34,911 bases of DNA, taken from NCBI GenBank assembly GCA_910574715.1, contig CAJTCH010000050.1:1-34911 (forward strand), given 5' to 3'. A program made the position numbers and the translations under genes. This document shows, one piece after another, positions 1-8,244 of the stretch. This DNA is from Lachnospiraceae bacterium. GTDB lineage: Bacteria > Bacillota > Clostridia > Lachnospirales > Lachnospiraceae. Under the pieces are notes generated by a model. It was given only the letters and a program-made list of their open reading frames with translations. It made no database searches and was not told the DNA's origin. Positions within the stretch are counted from its first letter, which is position 1, and each line of letters starts with the position of its first letter.

Positions 1-91
1 AAAACCTCCTCTCTTTTATGGTGGTGCGAAAAAATAGTTGTCTGGTTACTTCTATTATCGCGCATCTTCCCATAAAATGGGAGGTTTTTTT
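1..91 (+). terminator. Long interrupted hairpin ending in a T-run (terminator or leader attenuator)
   Basis: Positions 1-9 (AAAACCTCC) pair with 80-88 (GGAGGTTTT), 14-21 (TTTTATGG) with 70-77 (CCATAAAA), and shorter inner arms (GTGCG/CGCAT and AATAG/CTATT) continue the stem. The 3' arm runs into T's at 85-91. This is either the intrinsic terminator of a gene left of the window or a leader structure of the ECF gene that starts 76 nt downstream. The 5' side touches the window edge, so a larger riboswitch cannot be excluded. I did not recognise a known riboswitch core. Confidence 0.5.
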
Positions 92-166
92 ATTAATTTT
101 TTTTAAGCGTCAGAGCTGTGGGTTGCGTAAGAAACAATCCATTTGAAAATGAGGAGGAAAACAGTT

Positions 167-712
167 ATGAAGAAAATCACGATAAGGGAGATCGCCCGGA
201 TTGGAATCATGGCGGCGGCAGTGTATGTGGCATCGGCCTTTCTGCAGGTTCCCATCCCCACGGCGATAGACAACACAAGGTTACATATGGGGAACGTCAT
301 GTGCCTGTTATCCGGTATGCTTTTGGGACCCCTGCAGGGCGGGCTTGCGGCTGGAATCGGCTCCATGTTCTTTGACCTGACGAACCCGGCCTATATTGCC
401 TCTGCGCCTTTTACCTTTATCTTCAAATTTGTCATGGCATGGATATGCGGGAAGATAACCTCCGGCAGCCCGGCACATCTGAAACAGCGGTATGTGGCCG
501 GCGGCATTGCGGGCGCTTTTGCCTATGTGGTCCTTTACCTGTCAAAGAGTTTTATGGAACACAGGTTTGTATTGGGGCTGCCCCTGGAAGCGGTCATGCT
601 GACGGTCACGCAGAAAGCGGTGGTGTCCAGTGTAAATGCCATTGTAGCCTGTGTGGTGGCGGTTCCCCTTGGCCTTGCCCTGCGCCCCGTGATGGCGAAG
701 ATGATAAAATAA
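167..712 (+). CDS. ECF transporter S component (substrate-binding membrane subunit)
   Basis: A 181-residue, very hydrophobic protein of the ECF-type vitamin/metabolite transporter S-component family (PF12822-like). It would capture a small molecule at the membrane and pair with a shared EcfT/EcfA module, which is not encoded here. Family-like features are the N-terminal segment after MKKITIREIA, the Gly-rich stretch GGLAAGIGSMFFDLTNPAY and about five or six membrane segments. The start is set at 167 because GAGGAGG lies at 151-157; an upstream in-frame TTG at 143 has no ribosome binding site. The MATE gene starts 3 nt after its stop, so they are probably cotranscribed. The substrate cannot be read from the sequence. 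Confidence 0.8.
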   Translation: MKKITIREIARIGIMAAAVYVASAFLQVPIPTAIDNTRLHMGNVMCLLSGMLLGPLQGGLAAGIGSMFFDLTNPAYIASAPFTFIFKFVMAWICGKITSGSPAHLKQRYVAGGIAGAFAYVVLYLSKSFMEHRFVLGLPLEAVMLTVTQKAVVSSVNAIVACVVAVPLGLALRPVMAKMIK

Positions 713-714
713 TT

Positions 715-2019
715 ATGGAAATGGATATGACAAAGGGAAAGCCCGTTAAGGCGCTGCTGAAATTTTCCGTCCCACTGTTTGCGGGGAATATCATGCAGAA
801 CCTCTACAATGTTTTTGATACGGCGGTTGTGGGGCATGTATTAGGCAAAAACGCTCTGGCTGCCGTGGGAAACTCATATGTTCCCATGCTGGTCATAAAC
901 AGCATTATTCTGGGGCTTTCCTCCGGCATTCTGATTTTGCTGGCGCAGGTGTATGGTTCAGGGGAAAAGGTACAGGGCTGCATGGGTTCCATCCGGACGC
1001 TGGTATTCCTGACCGGCGGCGGTCTTGCCTGCATATTTTTTCTGTCTGCGGGATGGATTTTCAGGGCGATGGGTATTCCTGCGGCGGCTGCCCGCCCTGC
1101 GGCAGAGTATTTGAGGATCACGGCATTGGGAATCCCGTTCCTGTCAGCATACAACTTTTACTCAGCGGTGGCGAAGGCCGGAGGGGACGCACGGACGCCG
1201 GTACGGGATATGTCCGTTTCCTGCCTTATGAATATGGTGCTTGATTATGTGCTCGTTGTAATCTTCCGGCTGGGAATAAGAGGGGCGGCATCTGCAACGG
1301 TGATTTCACAGGCGGCAGCGGCAGGGCTGGCCGTTTTCCATTTATGCCGTAAAGATAAAAATGCACTGGCGGAGCGGCCTGACTTTAAGTATGTACTGCC
1401 CGTATTCCGTCTTGGCGTGACAAGCATCGTGCAGAATGGAGCCTCCGCTGTCAGTATGTTCTTTATACAGGGAGTGATCAATCGGTTTGGCATCAATGAA
1501 ATATCGGCCTATGCAGCGGCATATAGGATTGAAACGATACTGACTATCCCGGCAGTCAATCTTGGGGCTTCGCTCAGTGTTTTCACGGCACAGAATGCGG
1601 GGGCTAAAAATTTTGAAAGATGCCGTAAAGGGTTAAGGGACGGTTTTAAGATTTCAGTGGTATTTGCGGCAGCGGTGGTGGCTGTTATATGGGCTGCCTC
1701 GCCGCAGTTCATGTACCTGTTGGTGGGAGACGAAGGGGAAATTGTCCGCATCGGGGTGCGCTACCTCCATATCGTTTCCCTGACATTCCCTTTCTGCGTC
1801 AGCCTTTATCTGCTCACGAATTTCCTGCGCGGGGCAGGGGAGATTGCATACCCGGTTTTTAATACCATGCTTGAATTAGGGTTCCGTACAGCCTTTGCCT
1901 TTGTTTCGGTGCGGTATATCGGGTTTTATGGAATCATGCTCTGCAGGCCATTGAGCTTTCTCATAAGTATGGCCAGTCTGTCCTGCCGGTATTTTACAAA
2001 AAAATGGCAGGGACGGTAA
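715..2019 (+). CDS. MATE family efflux transporter
   Basis: A 434-residue polytopic membrane protein of the MATE (multidrug and toxic compound extrusion) family, which exports drugs or metabolites by Na+ or H+ antiport. The N-terminus has the typical start KFSVPLFAGNIMQNLYNVFD followed by the AVVGHVLG segment, and the two-fold pattern of about twelve membrane helices fills a near-normal length. Three in-frame ATGs (715, 721, 727) are possible; 715 is given because it follows the ECF stop by 2 nt. The local ribosome binding site is weak, suggesting coupling to the upstream gene. The substrate is unknown. Confidence 0.88.
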   Translation: MEMDMTKGKPVKALLKFSVPLFAGNIMQNLYNVFDTAVVGHVLGKNALAAVGNSYVPMLVINSIILGLSSGILILLAQVYGSGEKVQGCMGSIRTLVFLTGGGLACIFFLSAGWIFRAMGIPAAAARPAAEYLRITALGIPFLSAYNFYSAVAKAGGDARTPVRDMSVSCLMNMVLDYVLVVIFRLGIRGAASATVISQAAAAGLAVFHLCRKDKNALAERPDFKYVLPVFRLGVTSIVQNGASAVSMFFIQGVINRFGINEISAYAAAYRIETILTIPAVNLGASLSVFTAQNAGAKNFERCRKGLRDGFKISVVFAAAVVAVIWAASPQFMYLLVGDEGEIVRIGVRYLHIVSLTFPFCVSLYLLTNFLRGAGEIAYPVFNTMLELGFRTAFAFVSVRYIGFYGIMLCRPLSFLISMASLSCRYFTKKWQGR

Positions 2020-2073
2020 GAAATATGTTATGATTTGTTTTGTATGTGGAAACAAATAGGGAGGAAGCGAAAA

Positions 2074-2952
2074 ATGTATGAATTGGTACAAGTCAGTGAG
2101 AAATGCTATTACATAAACTGTCCGGCAAAGATAGGCGTCTATGTTGCGGACAGGGATAATGTCTATCTGGTTGACAGCGGGAATGACAAGGATGCGGGGA
2201 GGAAGGTCAGGCAGATACTGGATAAAAACGGGTGGCACCTGACGGCAATCCTGAATACGCACTCCAATGCAGACCATATCGGCGGGAACAAATACCTGCA
2301 GGGGCAGATGGGGTGTAAGGTCTATTCCGGCGGCATTGAAGCGGCTTTTACAAAATACCCGGTCTTGGAGCCGTCTTTCCTTTACGGCGGTTATCCGTGT
2401 AAGGACTTGCGGCATAAGTTCCTGATGGCGCAGGAGAGCAGTGTGACGTATTTTTCGGATGAAAGTTTCCCGAAGGAGATTGAGGTGATACCTCTGCCGG
2501 GGCATTTCTTTGACATGGTCGGTTTCCGTATGCCGGACGGTGTGGTATTCCTTGCGGACTGCATCAGCAGCCGGGAAACGTTGGAGAAGTATGCTGTTTC
2601 TTTCATTTATGATGTGGGAGCCTATCTGAAAACGCTGGATATGGTGGAGGGAATGGAAGCCGCCATGTTCGTTTCTGCCCATGCGGAAGCGTCTGCCGAT
2701 ATCAGGGAACTTGTTTGCTACAACAGGAATAAGGTGCAGAGCATCGCGGAGCGGATTCTATCGATCTGTGAAGAACCAAAGTGCTTTGAACGTATTTTAC
2801 AGGAAGTGTTCAAAGGCTATGGACTTTCCATGAACTTTGAGCAGTATGTTTTGGTGGGAAGCACGGTGCGTTCCTATCTTTCGTGGCTGAAAGATACCGG
2901 GAAATTGTCGGCTGAATTTCAGGACAGTATGCTGCTGTGGCAGAAAGCATAA
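2074..2952 (+). CDS. Metallo-beta-lactamase-fold hydrolase
   Basis: A 292-residue MBL-fold protein, likely a soluble cytoplasmic metallohydrolase. The metal motif is NTHSNADHIGG at about residues 61-71 (H63, D67, H68), so the second His of the usual HxHxDH is Asn. A later His in PLPGHFFD and the Asp in FLADC complete the usual ligand pattern. The C-terminal third is a helical extension. The start at 2074 has GGAGG close upstream; the frame is open from 2035 but without a site. It follows the MATE gene by 54 nt and may share its transcript. The substrate cannot be predicted; MBL folds include thioesterases, lactonases and nucleases. Confidence 0.82.
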   Translation: MYELVQVSEKCYYINCPAKIGVYVADRDNVYLVDSGNDKDAGRKVRQILDKNGWHLTAILNTHSNADHIGGNKYLQGQMGCKVYSGGIEAAFTKYPVLEPSFLYGGYPCKDLRHKFLMAQESSVTYFSDESFPKEIEVIPLPGHFFDMVGFRMPDGVVFLADCISSRETLEKYAVSFIYDVGAYLKTLDMVEGMEAAMFVSAHAEASADIRELVCYNRNKVQSIAERILSICEEPKCFERILQEVFKGYGLSMNFEQYVLVGSTVRSYLSWLKDTGKLSAEFQDSMLLWQKA

Positions 2953-3075
2953 TTTTATGATCCGGAAACAGTCCGGGAGGCATACAGGCAAAGCACGGAA
3001 AATCTGAAATCTTATATGCAGCGCCAGTGGAGCCTTGTCGGGGGAATGGCCGACACGTTTAGGGAGATGGAATAA
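2953..3075 (+). pseudogene. 3' remnant of an unidentified gene
   Basis: Directly after the MBL gene stop, a 40-codon open frame reads FYDPETVREAYRQSTENL and ends with GGMADTFREME before TAA. It has no start codon or ribosome binding site of its own at the 5' end, yet its amphipathic helical composition and codon use look coding. It is most likely the 3' end of a gene whose 5' part was lost where the MBL cassette joined. I do not recognise the family. Confidence 0.45.
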
Positions 3076-3080
3076 GTGTG

Positions 3081-3109
3081 AAAAGGGGGCTGTTCAATGG
3101 CTCCTTTTT
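3081..3109 (+). terminator. Intrinsic terminator
   Basis: AAAAGGGGGC and GGCTCCTTTTT form an imperfect stem around a short loop and end in a T-run. It closes the ECF-MATE-MBL block. The next 300 nt before the response regulator hold no gene that I can see. Confidence 0.6.
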
Positions 3110-3316
3110 GCTTTCCATTCTTACAAAATAGCCCTTTCGCACAATCGGACAAAAACAGAGAATTTTTATGGCATAAATCAGCGGATGGTTTTGCTTTAGT
3201 GGGAACGGTATTCTGCCGAAGTAATAGGAAATGGCGAACAGTAGATATGTGATATGGAGTTTGTGCGGCTAATGATGAAAGATGCGAAATAAATATATTG
3301 ATGGATATTTGGCGGG

Positions 3317-3339
3317 ATTAGGAGAATCTTAATAATATC
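3317..3339 (+). promoter_or_regulatory. Operator-like box before the response regulator
   Basis: ATTAGGA-N3-TCTTA-N2-A.TAT lies about 55 nt upstream of a TATGAT -10-like hexamer (3372-3377), and no good -35 is present. A near-identical box sits before the ABC operon at 5949-5971. The half-direct-repeat layout and the place of an activated promoter suggest a binding site for the VanR-like regulator. This is inference. Confidence 0.45.
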
Positions 3340-3423
3340 TCATGCGTTTTATTGGGATTTTTGAAAGAAAATATGATAAATTCATAGGAATAGATAGTTT
3401 TAACATAGAGGGAGGCGGCCTGT

Positions 3424-4269
3424 ATGTCTGAAAGGATTTTGATTGTTGATGATGAAAAGGATATTGCAGATCTGCTTGAAGTTTATCTGATGAATGAAAA
3501 TTACACCATTTATAAATATGGTGTTAGTCAACAAGTGTGTTGGTAACATTTATAGCACTATATATAGATGTTGGTAAACCCAAAATATTCATAAATATAG
3601 AGGTTCAAGTGATTGCATAAACCGCCAAACAGAGTTACCAACACAGTTATTGACTAACACCATAAATATTATTCTGCAAGGGAAGCGTTGGCTTTTATCG
3701 AAAATGAAGAAGCTGATCTCGCAATTCTTGATATCATGCTGCCTGATATCGATGGTTTTACCCTTTGTCAGAAAATCCGTGAAAAATATACTTATCCTGT
3801 GATCATGCTGACGGCAAAAGATGAGGAAATGGATAAGATTACAGGACTGACGCTGGGAGCGGATGATTATGTGACAAAACCATTCCGTCCCCTTGAACTG
3901 ATTGCCAGGGTGAAGGCACAGCTTCGGAGATATAAAAAGTATACCCCGATACTGCCGCAAAATGAGCCTGCAAAAGTCCTTACTTATAAAAAGCTGGTTC
4001 TTAATATGCAGACCTATGAATGTGAGCTTGGCGGGGAGGCTGTATCTTTAACACCTACGGAGTTTTCCATCCTACGCATTCTGTTGGAAAACCAGGGCAT
4101 GGTTGTGACTTTGGAAGAACTGTTCCATAGGGTGTGGGAAGATGAATATTACAGTAAGAACAGCAGCACGATTACAGTACATGTCCGCCATTTGAGGGAG
4201 AAACTGAAAGATACGGCAGAAAAACCAAAATATATAAAAACAGTATGGGGAGTGGGTTATAAGATATAA
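3424..4269 (+). pseudogene. VanR/OmpR-type response regulator, split by a MITE insertion
   Basis: The first 32 codons (MSERILIVDDEKDIADLL...) are the start of a receiver domain with the acidic DD pair. They run into an inserted element at 3520 and stop at a TAA at 3544. After the element the frame resumes with YSAREALAFIE, the phospho-acceptor region LAILDIMLPD, the TAKDEE and KPF motifs, and an intact OmpR/PhoB winged helix ending VWGVGYKI. Removing the insert plus one target copy restores one uninterrupted gene. The rest could at most be translated from a TTG at 3688 and would lack the acidic pair, so phosphorylation control is presumably lost. The neighbours are a VanZ-like gene and a VanS-like kinase. 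Confidence 0.9.
3520..3661 (+). mobile_element. Miniature inverted-repeat element (MITE) inside the regulator gene
   Basis: A 142-bp insertion with 28-bp terminal inverted repeats at 3520-3547 and 3634-3661. The outer part GGTGTTAGTCAA is identical in both arms and the arms differ at two positions. It is flanked by an 8-bp direct duplication ATAAATAT (left copy ending at 3519, right copy starting at 3662). It carries no transposase gene, so it must have been moved in trans by an insertion sequence with the same ends; 8-bp duplications occur in several families (for example IS256, ISL3 and IS1595) and I cannot choose between them. Confidence 0.9.
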
Positions 4270-4298
4270 CCTGTTTGTTCCCGGATAAGGAGATATTT

Positions 4299-4817
4299 AT
4301 GGAAGAAAGGAAAAAGGTGGGTCTAAACTGTCTTGTACAATTTTTGTTTGCTGTTTATTTGATTCTGTTGGTATGGATTATATTGTTCAAACTGCAATTA
4401 TCAATCCATGAGCTGGACAGAATCAGGGGTATCAATCTGATTCCGTTTTATTATGACAATGAGATTGGAACGGGTTTCCAGTTGAAAGAGGTATTGGAAA
4501 ATGTTGCGATATTTATCCCATATGGCATCTATTTATGTATGCTGAAAAAAGAGCCGGGGTTATGGGTAAAGTTTTTTCTTATTCTAATGACCAGTTTTAT
4601 CTTAGAAGTTCTTCAATATATTCTGGCAGTCGGAGGGACGGACATAACAGACATCATAACAAATACCTGTGGAGGGATGGCGGGGATTGGCATATATTGG
4701 TCTGCCGTTAGGATATTCCGGAGCAGAAACCGGGCAGAAACTGTTATTGTGGTTTTCGCCGTTGTTGTTACAATATTGGTAACAGGCGGTTTGTCAGTCC
4801 TTCTGATGGCAAACTGA
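4299..4817 (+). CDS. VanZ-like membrane protein
   Basis: A 172-residue protein of the VanZ family (PF04892-like), named after the teicoplanin-resistance accessory protein of vancomycin clusters. The family hallmarks are visible: NLIPF near residue 40, NVAIFIPYGIYL, then a membrane helix with LEVLQYI and the DITDIITNTCGGMAGIGIY segment. Four membrane helices are expected. The start at 4299 has AAGGAG 7 nt upstream; the upstream TTG at 4275 is unsupported. It lies between the broken response regulator and the kinase, an order seen in van-like regulatory modules. The exact biochemical role of the family is not established. Confidence 0.8.
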   Translation: MEERKKVGLNCLVQFLFAVYLILLVWIILFKLQLSIHELDRIRGINLIPFYYDNEIGTGFQLKEVLENVAIFIPYGIYLCMLKKEPGLWVKFFLILMTSFILEVLQYILAVGGTDITDIITNTCGGMAGIGIYWSAVRIFRSRNRAETVIVVFAVVVTILVTGGLSVLLMAN

Positions 4818-4829
4818 TGGAGGTGTTTC

Positions 4830-5894
4830 ATGAAAAAACAGAGTTTCCCGGCAAGGGAAAAATTGCGGACCCGCCTTTTGGCTATTGTGCCTGCTTATAC
4901 GGCAGCAGGTCTTACCGTAATGCCGTTGCTTGAATACATTTTACCAAAGTCGGCAGACCGGATTTCTGAATGGCTGTATCTGCGGCTGGATGTGCTTTAT
5001 TTTTTTTACCTTGTCATTGGCCTGTCCGTTATTTTTTACCATTACTGGAGGAAACCTTGGGATTATCTGGATGAGGTGATAAATGCTGCACAGACGGTAT
5101 ATGAACAGAATAACGTTGCGATTGAGCTGTCAGAACCGCTCCGGGAAGTGGAAAAGCAGATGAACCAGATTAAAATGTCCATACTGCTTAGTAATCAGGC
5201 TGTAAAAGAAGCGGAAGACAGAAAGAACGAACTGGTCATGTACCTGGCCCATGACATCCGCACGCCGCTGACGGCAGTAATCGGCTACTTGAGCCTGCTT
5301 GACGAGGCCCCGGATATGCCGGCAGAGCAAAAAGTCAAGTATGTGGGAATTGCCCTTGAAAAATCAGAACGTCTGGAAATGCTGATCAATGAGTTATTTG
5401 AAATCACGCGATACCATACGGCAGCAGTGCAGTTGAAAAAAATGCAGGTTGACTTATATGCCCTTTTATCCCAGGTGACAGATGAACTGTATCCTGCCTT
5501 GTCTGCAAGGGGGAACACTGCCAGAGTTTCTGCCGGGGACGGGCTGGTTGTAACAGGCGATCCGGAAAAGCTGGCAAGGGTATTTAATAACCTTTTGAAA
5601 AATGCGGCGGCTTACAGTTATCCGGATACGGAGATCAGCATATCGGCAGAAAAGAAAGGAAGAAATGCTATCGTAGTATTCCGAAACCACGGACAGACAA
5701 TCCCGGAAGATAAGCTAGTGCATATTTTTGAGAAGTTCAGCCGTTTAGATGAGGCCCGGCTGTCAGACACAGGCGGGGCGGGGCTTGGCCTTTCTATTGC
5801 AAAGGAGATTATCAGCCTGCATGGTGGTGAGATAACGGCACAGAGCAATGGGGAAACAGTCACATTTACAATTACACTCCCGGTTTCTGATTAG
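4830..5894 (+). CDS. VanS-like sensor histidine kinase
   Basis: A 354-residue kinase with two closely spaced N-terminal membrane helices (about residues 17-37 and 54-71) and almost no external domain, so it probably senses within the membrane or through a partner. A short linker leads to the dimerisation helix with the phospho-acceptor H141 in AHDIRTPLT, and then the ATPase domain with FNNLLKNAAAYS (N box), the G1-like region and GGAGLGLSIAKEI (G2). GGAGG precedes the ATG and the gene follows the VanZ gene by 12 nt. Its cognate response regulator is the MITE-split gene upstream, so signal output may be broken unless another regulator is used. Confidence 0.88.
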   Translation: MKKQSFPAREKLRTRLLAIVPAYTAAGLTVMPLLEYILPKSADRISEWLYLRLDVLYFFYLVIGLSVIFYHYWRKPWDYLDEVINAAQTVYEQNNVAIELSEPLREVEKQMNQIKMSILLSNQAVKEAEDRKNELVMYLAHDIRTPLTAVIGYLSLLDEAPDMPAEQKVKYVGIALEKSERLEMLINELFEITRYHTAAVQLKKMQVDLYALLSQVTDELYPALSARGNTARVSAGDGLVVTGDPEKLARVFNNLLKNAAAYSYPDTEISISAEKKGRNAIVVFRNHGQTIPEDKLVHIFEKFSRLDEARLSDTGGAGLGLSIAKEIISLHGGEITAQSNGETVTFTITLPVSD

Positions 5895-5912
5895 GAAAAT
5901 ATACGTTCCATA

Positions 5913-5942
5913 CTATGAAATGCAAAAAAAAGCATTTCATAG
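5913..5942 (+). terminator. Perfect 11-bp hairpin after the kinase gene
   Basis: CTATGAAATGC and GCATTTCATAG enclose an A8 loop. No T-run follows on the forward strand, so it may be a weak terminator, an RNA-stabilising hairpin or an operator. It sits just upstream of the operator-like box for the ABC operon. Confidence 0.5.
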
Positions 5943-5948
5943 CCAAGT

Positions 5949-5971
5949 ATTAGGAAATTCTTAGGATTATT
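5949..5971 (+). promoter_or_regulatory. Operator-like box before the ABC operon
   Basis: ATTAGGA-N3-TCTTA-N2-ATTAT matches the box before the response regulator at 3317-3339. A TACAAT -10-like hexamer lies at 6009-6014, about 60 nt from the box start, again without a clear -35. It is most simply read as the target of the VanR-like regulator, linking the ABC exporter to the sensor module. This is inference. Confidence 0.45.
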
Positions 5972-6036
5972 CCATTCCAAAATTTGAGATTGAAATGCCC
6001 CTGTTTGGTACAATTTTTACTGGACAGGGGGATTTG

Positions 6037-6084
6037 ATGTTGAATAAATCCCTTGGAAACAGGATTGGAAAAGGAGTTGTGTAA
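6037..6084 (+). CDS. Possible 15-residue leader peptide coupled to the ABC gene
   Basis: ATG at 6037 has a GGGGG site 5-6 nt upstream and encodes MLNKSLGNRIGKGVV. Its TAA overlaps the ABC start as TAATG, an arrangement typical of translational coupling. It may be a leader that tunes translation of the exporter, or just a short open frame next to a real ribosome binding site (AAGGAG inside the frame). There is no homology argument. Confidence 0.35.
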   Translation: MLNKSLGNRIGKGVV

Positions 6085-6971
6085 TGGAACTGAAAATTGA
6101 ACATTTAACGAAACAGTTTAAAGACAAAATGGCTGTGGATGATGCCAGTCTTACCCTCACGCCGGGGGTTTGGGGACTGCTTGGCGCTAATGGTGCGGGG
6201 AAGACTACTCTCATGCGTATGGTTGCCGGCATTATGACACCTACCAGTGGGGTGATCTGTTATGATGGTACGGATATCCGCAAAATGGGAGAAGCCTACC
6301 GGGATATCTTTGGTTTTCTGCCGCAGGACTTTGGGTATTCCCGTGATTTTACAGTAAGGGATTATCTGGAATATGTAGCTGCCCTGAAAGATGTTCCGGC
6401 AGGAGAAACAACAAAGAAAATGAATCATCTTTTGGAGGTGCTTACACTTTCTGATGTAAAAGGGAAAAAGATAGCAAAGCTGTCAGGAGGCATGAAGCGT
6501 CGTGTCGGTATCGCACAGGCTATGCTGAATGATCCGAAAATTCTTGTGATGGATGAACCAACTGCAGGGCTTGATCCCGGAGAGCGGGTACGTTTCCGTA
6601 ACTTTATTTCCGAATTTTCACATGACAGAATTGTGTTGATTTCTACTCATATTGTTTCAGATATTGAGTACATTGCAACGAAAAACGCCATTATGAAAGC
6701 AGGAAAGATAGTGGACATAGGCCGGGCGGATGAGCTTGTGAAGGAGATTGAAGGAAAAGTGTGGACTTGTACCATACCAGCAAAAGATTTAGTCAGCTAT
6801 GAAATGCGGCTCAGGGTGATAAATCAGCGAAGTGAAGATAACGGGCAGGTATCCATCCGGTATTTATCTGAAACACCTGAAATTTCCGGGGCAGTTGCTG
6901 CATTACCCCGGCTTGAGGACTTGTATCTTTGGTATTTTCCGCAGGAAAATCTGGAAGGGGAGGGAAATTAA
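6084..6971 (+). CDS. ABC transporter ATP-binding protein
   Basis: A 295-residue ATPase subunit of an ABC-2-type exporter (the BcrA/drug or lantibiotic self-protection class by general shape). Walker A is GANGAGKTT (residues 34-42), the Q-loop lies in FLPQDFG, the signature is LSGGMKRR (133-140), Walker B is ILVMDEPT (153-160) and the switch His is in STHIVSD. The C-terminal extension after about residue 215 is typical of this exporter class. The permease starts 1 nt after its stop, so the two form one unit. An operator-like box shared with the upstream regulator suggests control by the VanRS-like system. The cargo is unknown. Confidence 0.88.
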   Translation: MELKIEHLTKQFKDKMAVDDASLTLTPGVWGLLGANGAGKTTLMRMVAGIMTPTSGVICYDGTDIRKMGEAYRDIFGFLPQDFGYSRDFTVRDYLEYVAALKDVPAGETTKKMNHLLEVLTLSDVKGKKIAKLSGGMKRRVGIAQAMLNDPKILVMDEPTAGLDPGERVRFRNFISEFSHDRIVLISTHIVSDIEYIATKNAIMKAGKIVDIGRADELVKEIEGKVWTCTIPAKDLVSYEMRLRVINQRSEDNGQVSIRYLSETPEISGAVAALPRLEDLYLWYFPQENLEGEGN

Positions 6972-6972
6972 T

Positions 6973-8208
6973 ATGCGATTATTCCGATTAGAAATAAAAC
7001 GGATTATGAAGTCACGCCGTACTTTGACATTGCTTGCTGCTGCACTTTTAATGTCTATCGTAATGGCATATCTGCCAATCAGCTTTGAATCAATTAACCG
7101 TCCGGGAGAAGATGGGAAAATCATAGAATTAGGTGGATTGCCGGCAATCCAGTTTAAGAGGGATTACTTTGAAAAAACAGCAGGTAACATTACCCCGCAA
7201 AAGTTGGCGGAAGCCCTGCGGACATATCAATCCTATGTAAAAGAATACGGTATACTTAATGATGTCCCACTGGACATTTATATTGAAAATATTATGGCTA
7301 TCCGCCCTATGCTCAGGGGATTAATAGAAGCCTTTGCTGATCCAAAAACTGGCATTGGTGCAGACTTGATGGATATTGATCCTGATGAGGTGGAACAGTA
7401 TTTTTATGAAAAATGTGTTTCTCATTTGGACGATACCATGAATCTTGAGCAGAAAGAATATGAGGCAGCCAGACAGTTTGCAGCAGGCAGGTATGCAGAC
7501 GTGGATCAGCCATTTTACCTGTACCCCGGTATGAGCAGGGATGCATTTGATTATACAACATTGTATATTTTGGTTTTATCAATCCTTTGTGTTGCCATTG
7601 CTTCTCCTGCTTTTGCCAATGAATATCAGACCGGCAGTGACAGTATTTTGCGCTGTACTAAATACGGACGCATGAAATTAGCTGTTACACGGATTTTGTC
7701 GGTCTGTTGCATATTCATAGTTATTTTCATTTTGGGAATGTCAATTCATCTGTTAATCCTGAATCTTGCATTTGGCACAGACTGCCTGAAGACTTCGTTT
7801 CAGATGCTGTTTTCGGTTATAAATCTGCCAAATATAAATTTAGGGCAGCTACAGATTATTTTGGTACTTGCAGGACTTCTCTCAGTACTGGCAATCGTTA
7901 GCTGCACATTGTTCTTATCTGCAAGATGCAGAGATTCCCTGACGGTGTTGTTGATTTCCATAGTGATACTGTTTCTGCCCATATTTGCGTATGGAGCTTT
8001 GGGTGATACATGGATTGGAGGGATTTTACCATCAGCGGGCATAGGTATGAAAAATAATTTTCTTTATCAGCTTTGCGATTTTAATTTCCTGCATATAGGA
8101 GGTATGAGTTTTTGGACACCATACGTCATTTTGGTATCAGCCGCAGTTGAAATTCCGCTGTTTCTGTTTTTGACAGTTCGTTCATACTGTAAGCATCAAG
8201 TGGCATAA
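6973..8208 (+). CDS. ABC-2 type transporter permease
   Basis: A 411-residue membrane subunit that would partner the preceding ATPase. It has a cationic N-terminus (MRLFRLEIKRIMKSRR), one membrane helix at about residues 18-36, a large external loop of about 165 residues rich in charged amino acids, and then about five hydrophobic helices to the C-terminus. This is the common layout of ABC-2 exporters with a single large extracytoplasmic domain. The large loop is a good candidate for binding the exported or sensed compound. ATG 6973 directly follows the ATPase stop. Confidence 0.78.
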   Translation: MRLFRLEIKRIMKSRRTLTLLAAALLMSIVMAYLPISFESINRPGEDGKIIELGGLPAIQFKRDYFEKTAGNITPQKLAEALRTYQSYVKEYGILNDVPLDIYIENIMAIRPMLRGLIEAFADPKTGIGADLMDIDPDEVEQYFYEKCVSHLDDTMNLEQKEYEAARQFAAGRYADVDQPFYLYPGMSRDAFDYTTLYILVLSILCVAIASPAFANEYQTGSDSILRCTKYGRMKLAVTRILSVCCIFIVIFILGMSIHLLILNLAFGTDCLKTSFQMLFSVINLPNINLGQLQIILVLAGLLSVLAIVSCTLFLSARCRDSLTVLLISIVILFLPIFAYGALGDTWIGGILPSAGIGMKNNFLYQLCDFNFLHIGGMSFWTPYVILVSAAVEIPLFLFLTVRSYCKHQVA

Positions 8209-8244
8209 AATCTGAAATATCTGAAATACAAAGACAAAAGCTAA

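Noticed and set aside
1..100. Riboswitch (for example tetrahydrofolate or preQ1) before the ECF gene
   Set aside because: The hairpin is clear, but none of the conserved cores that I know could be matched, and the 5' part may lie outside the window.
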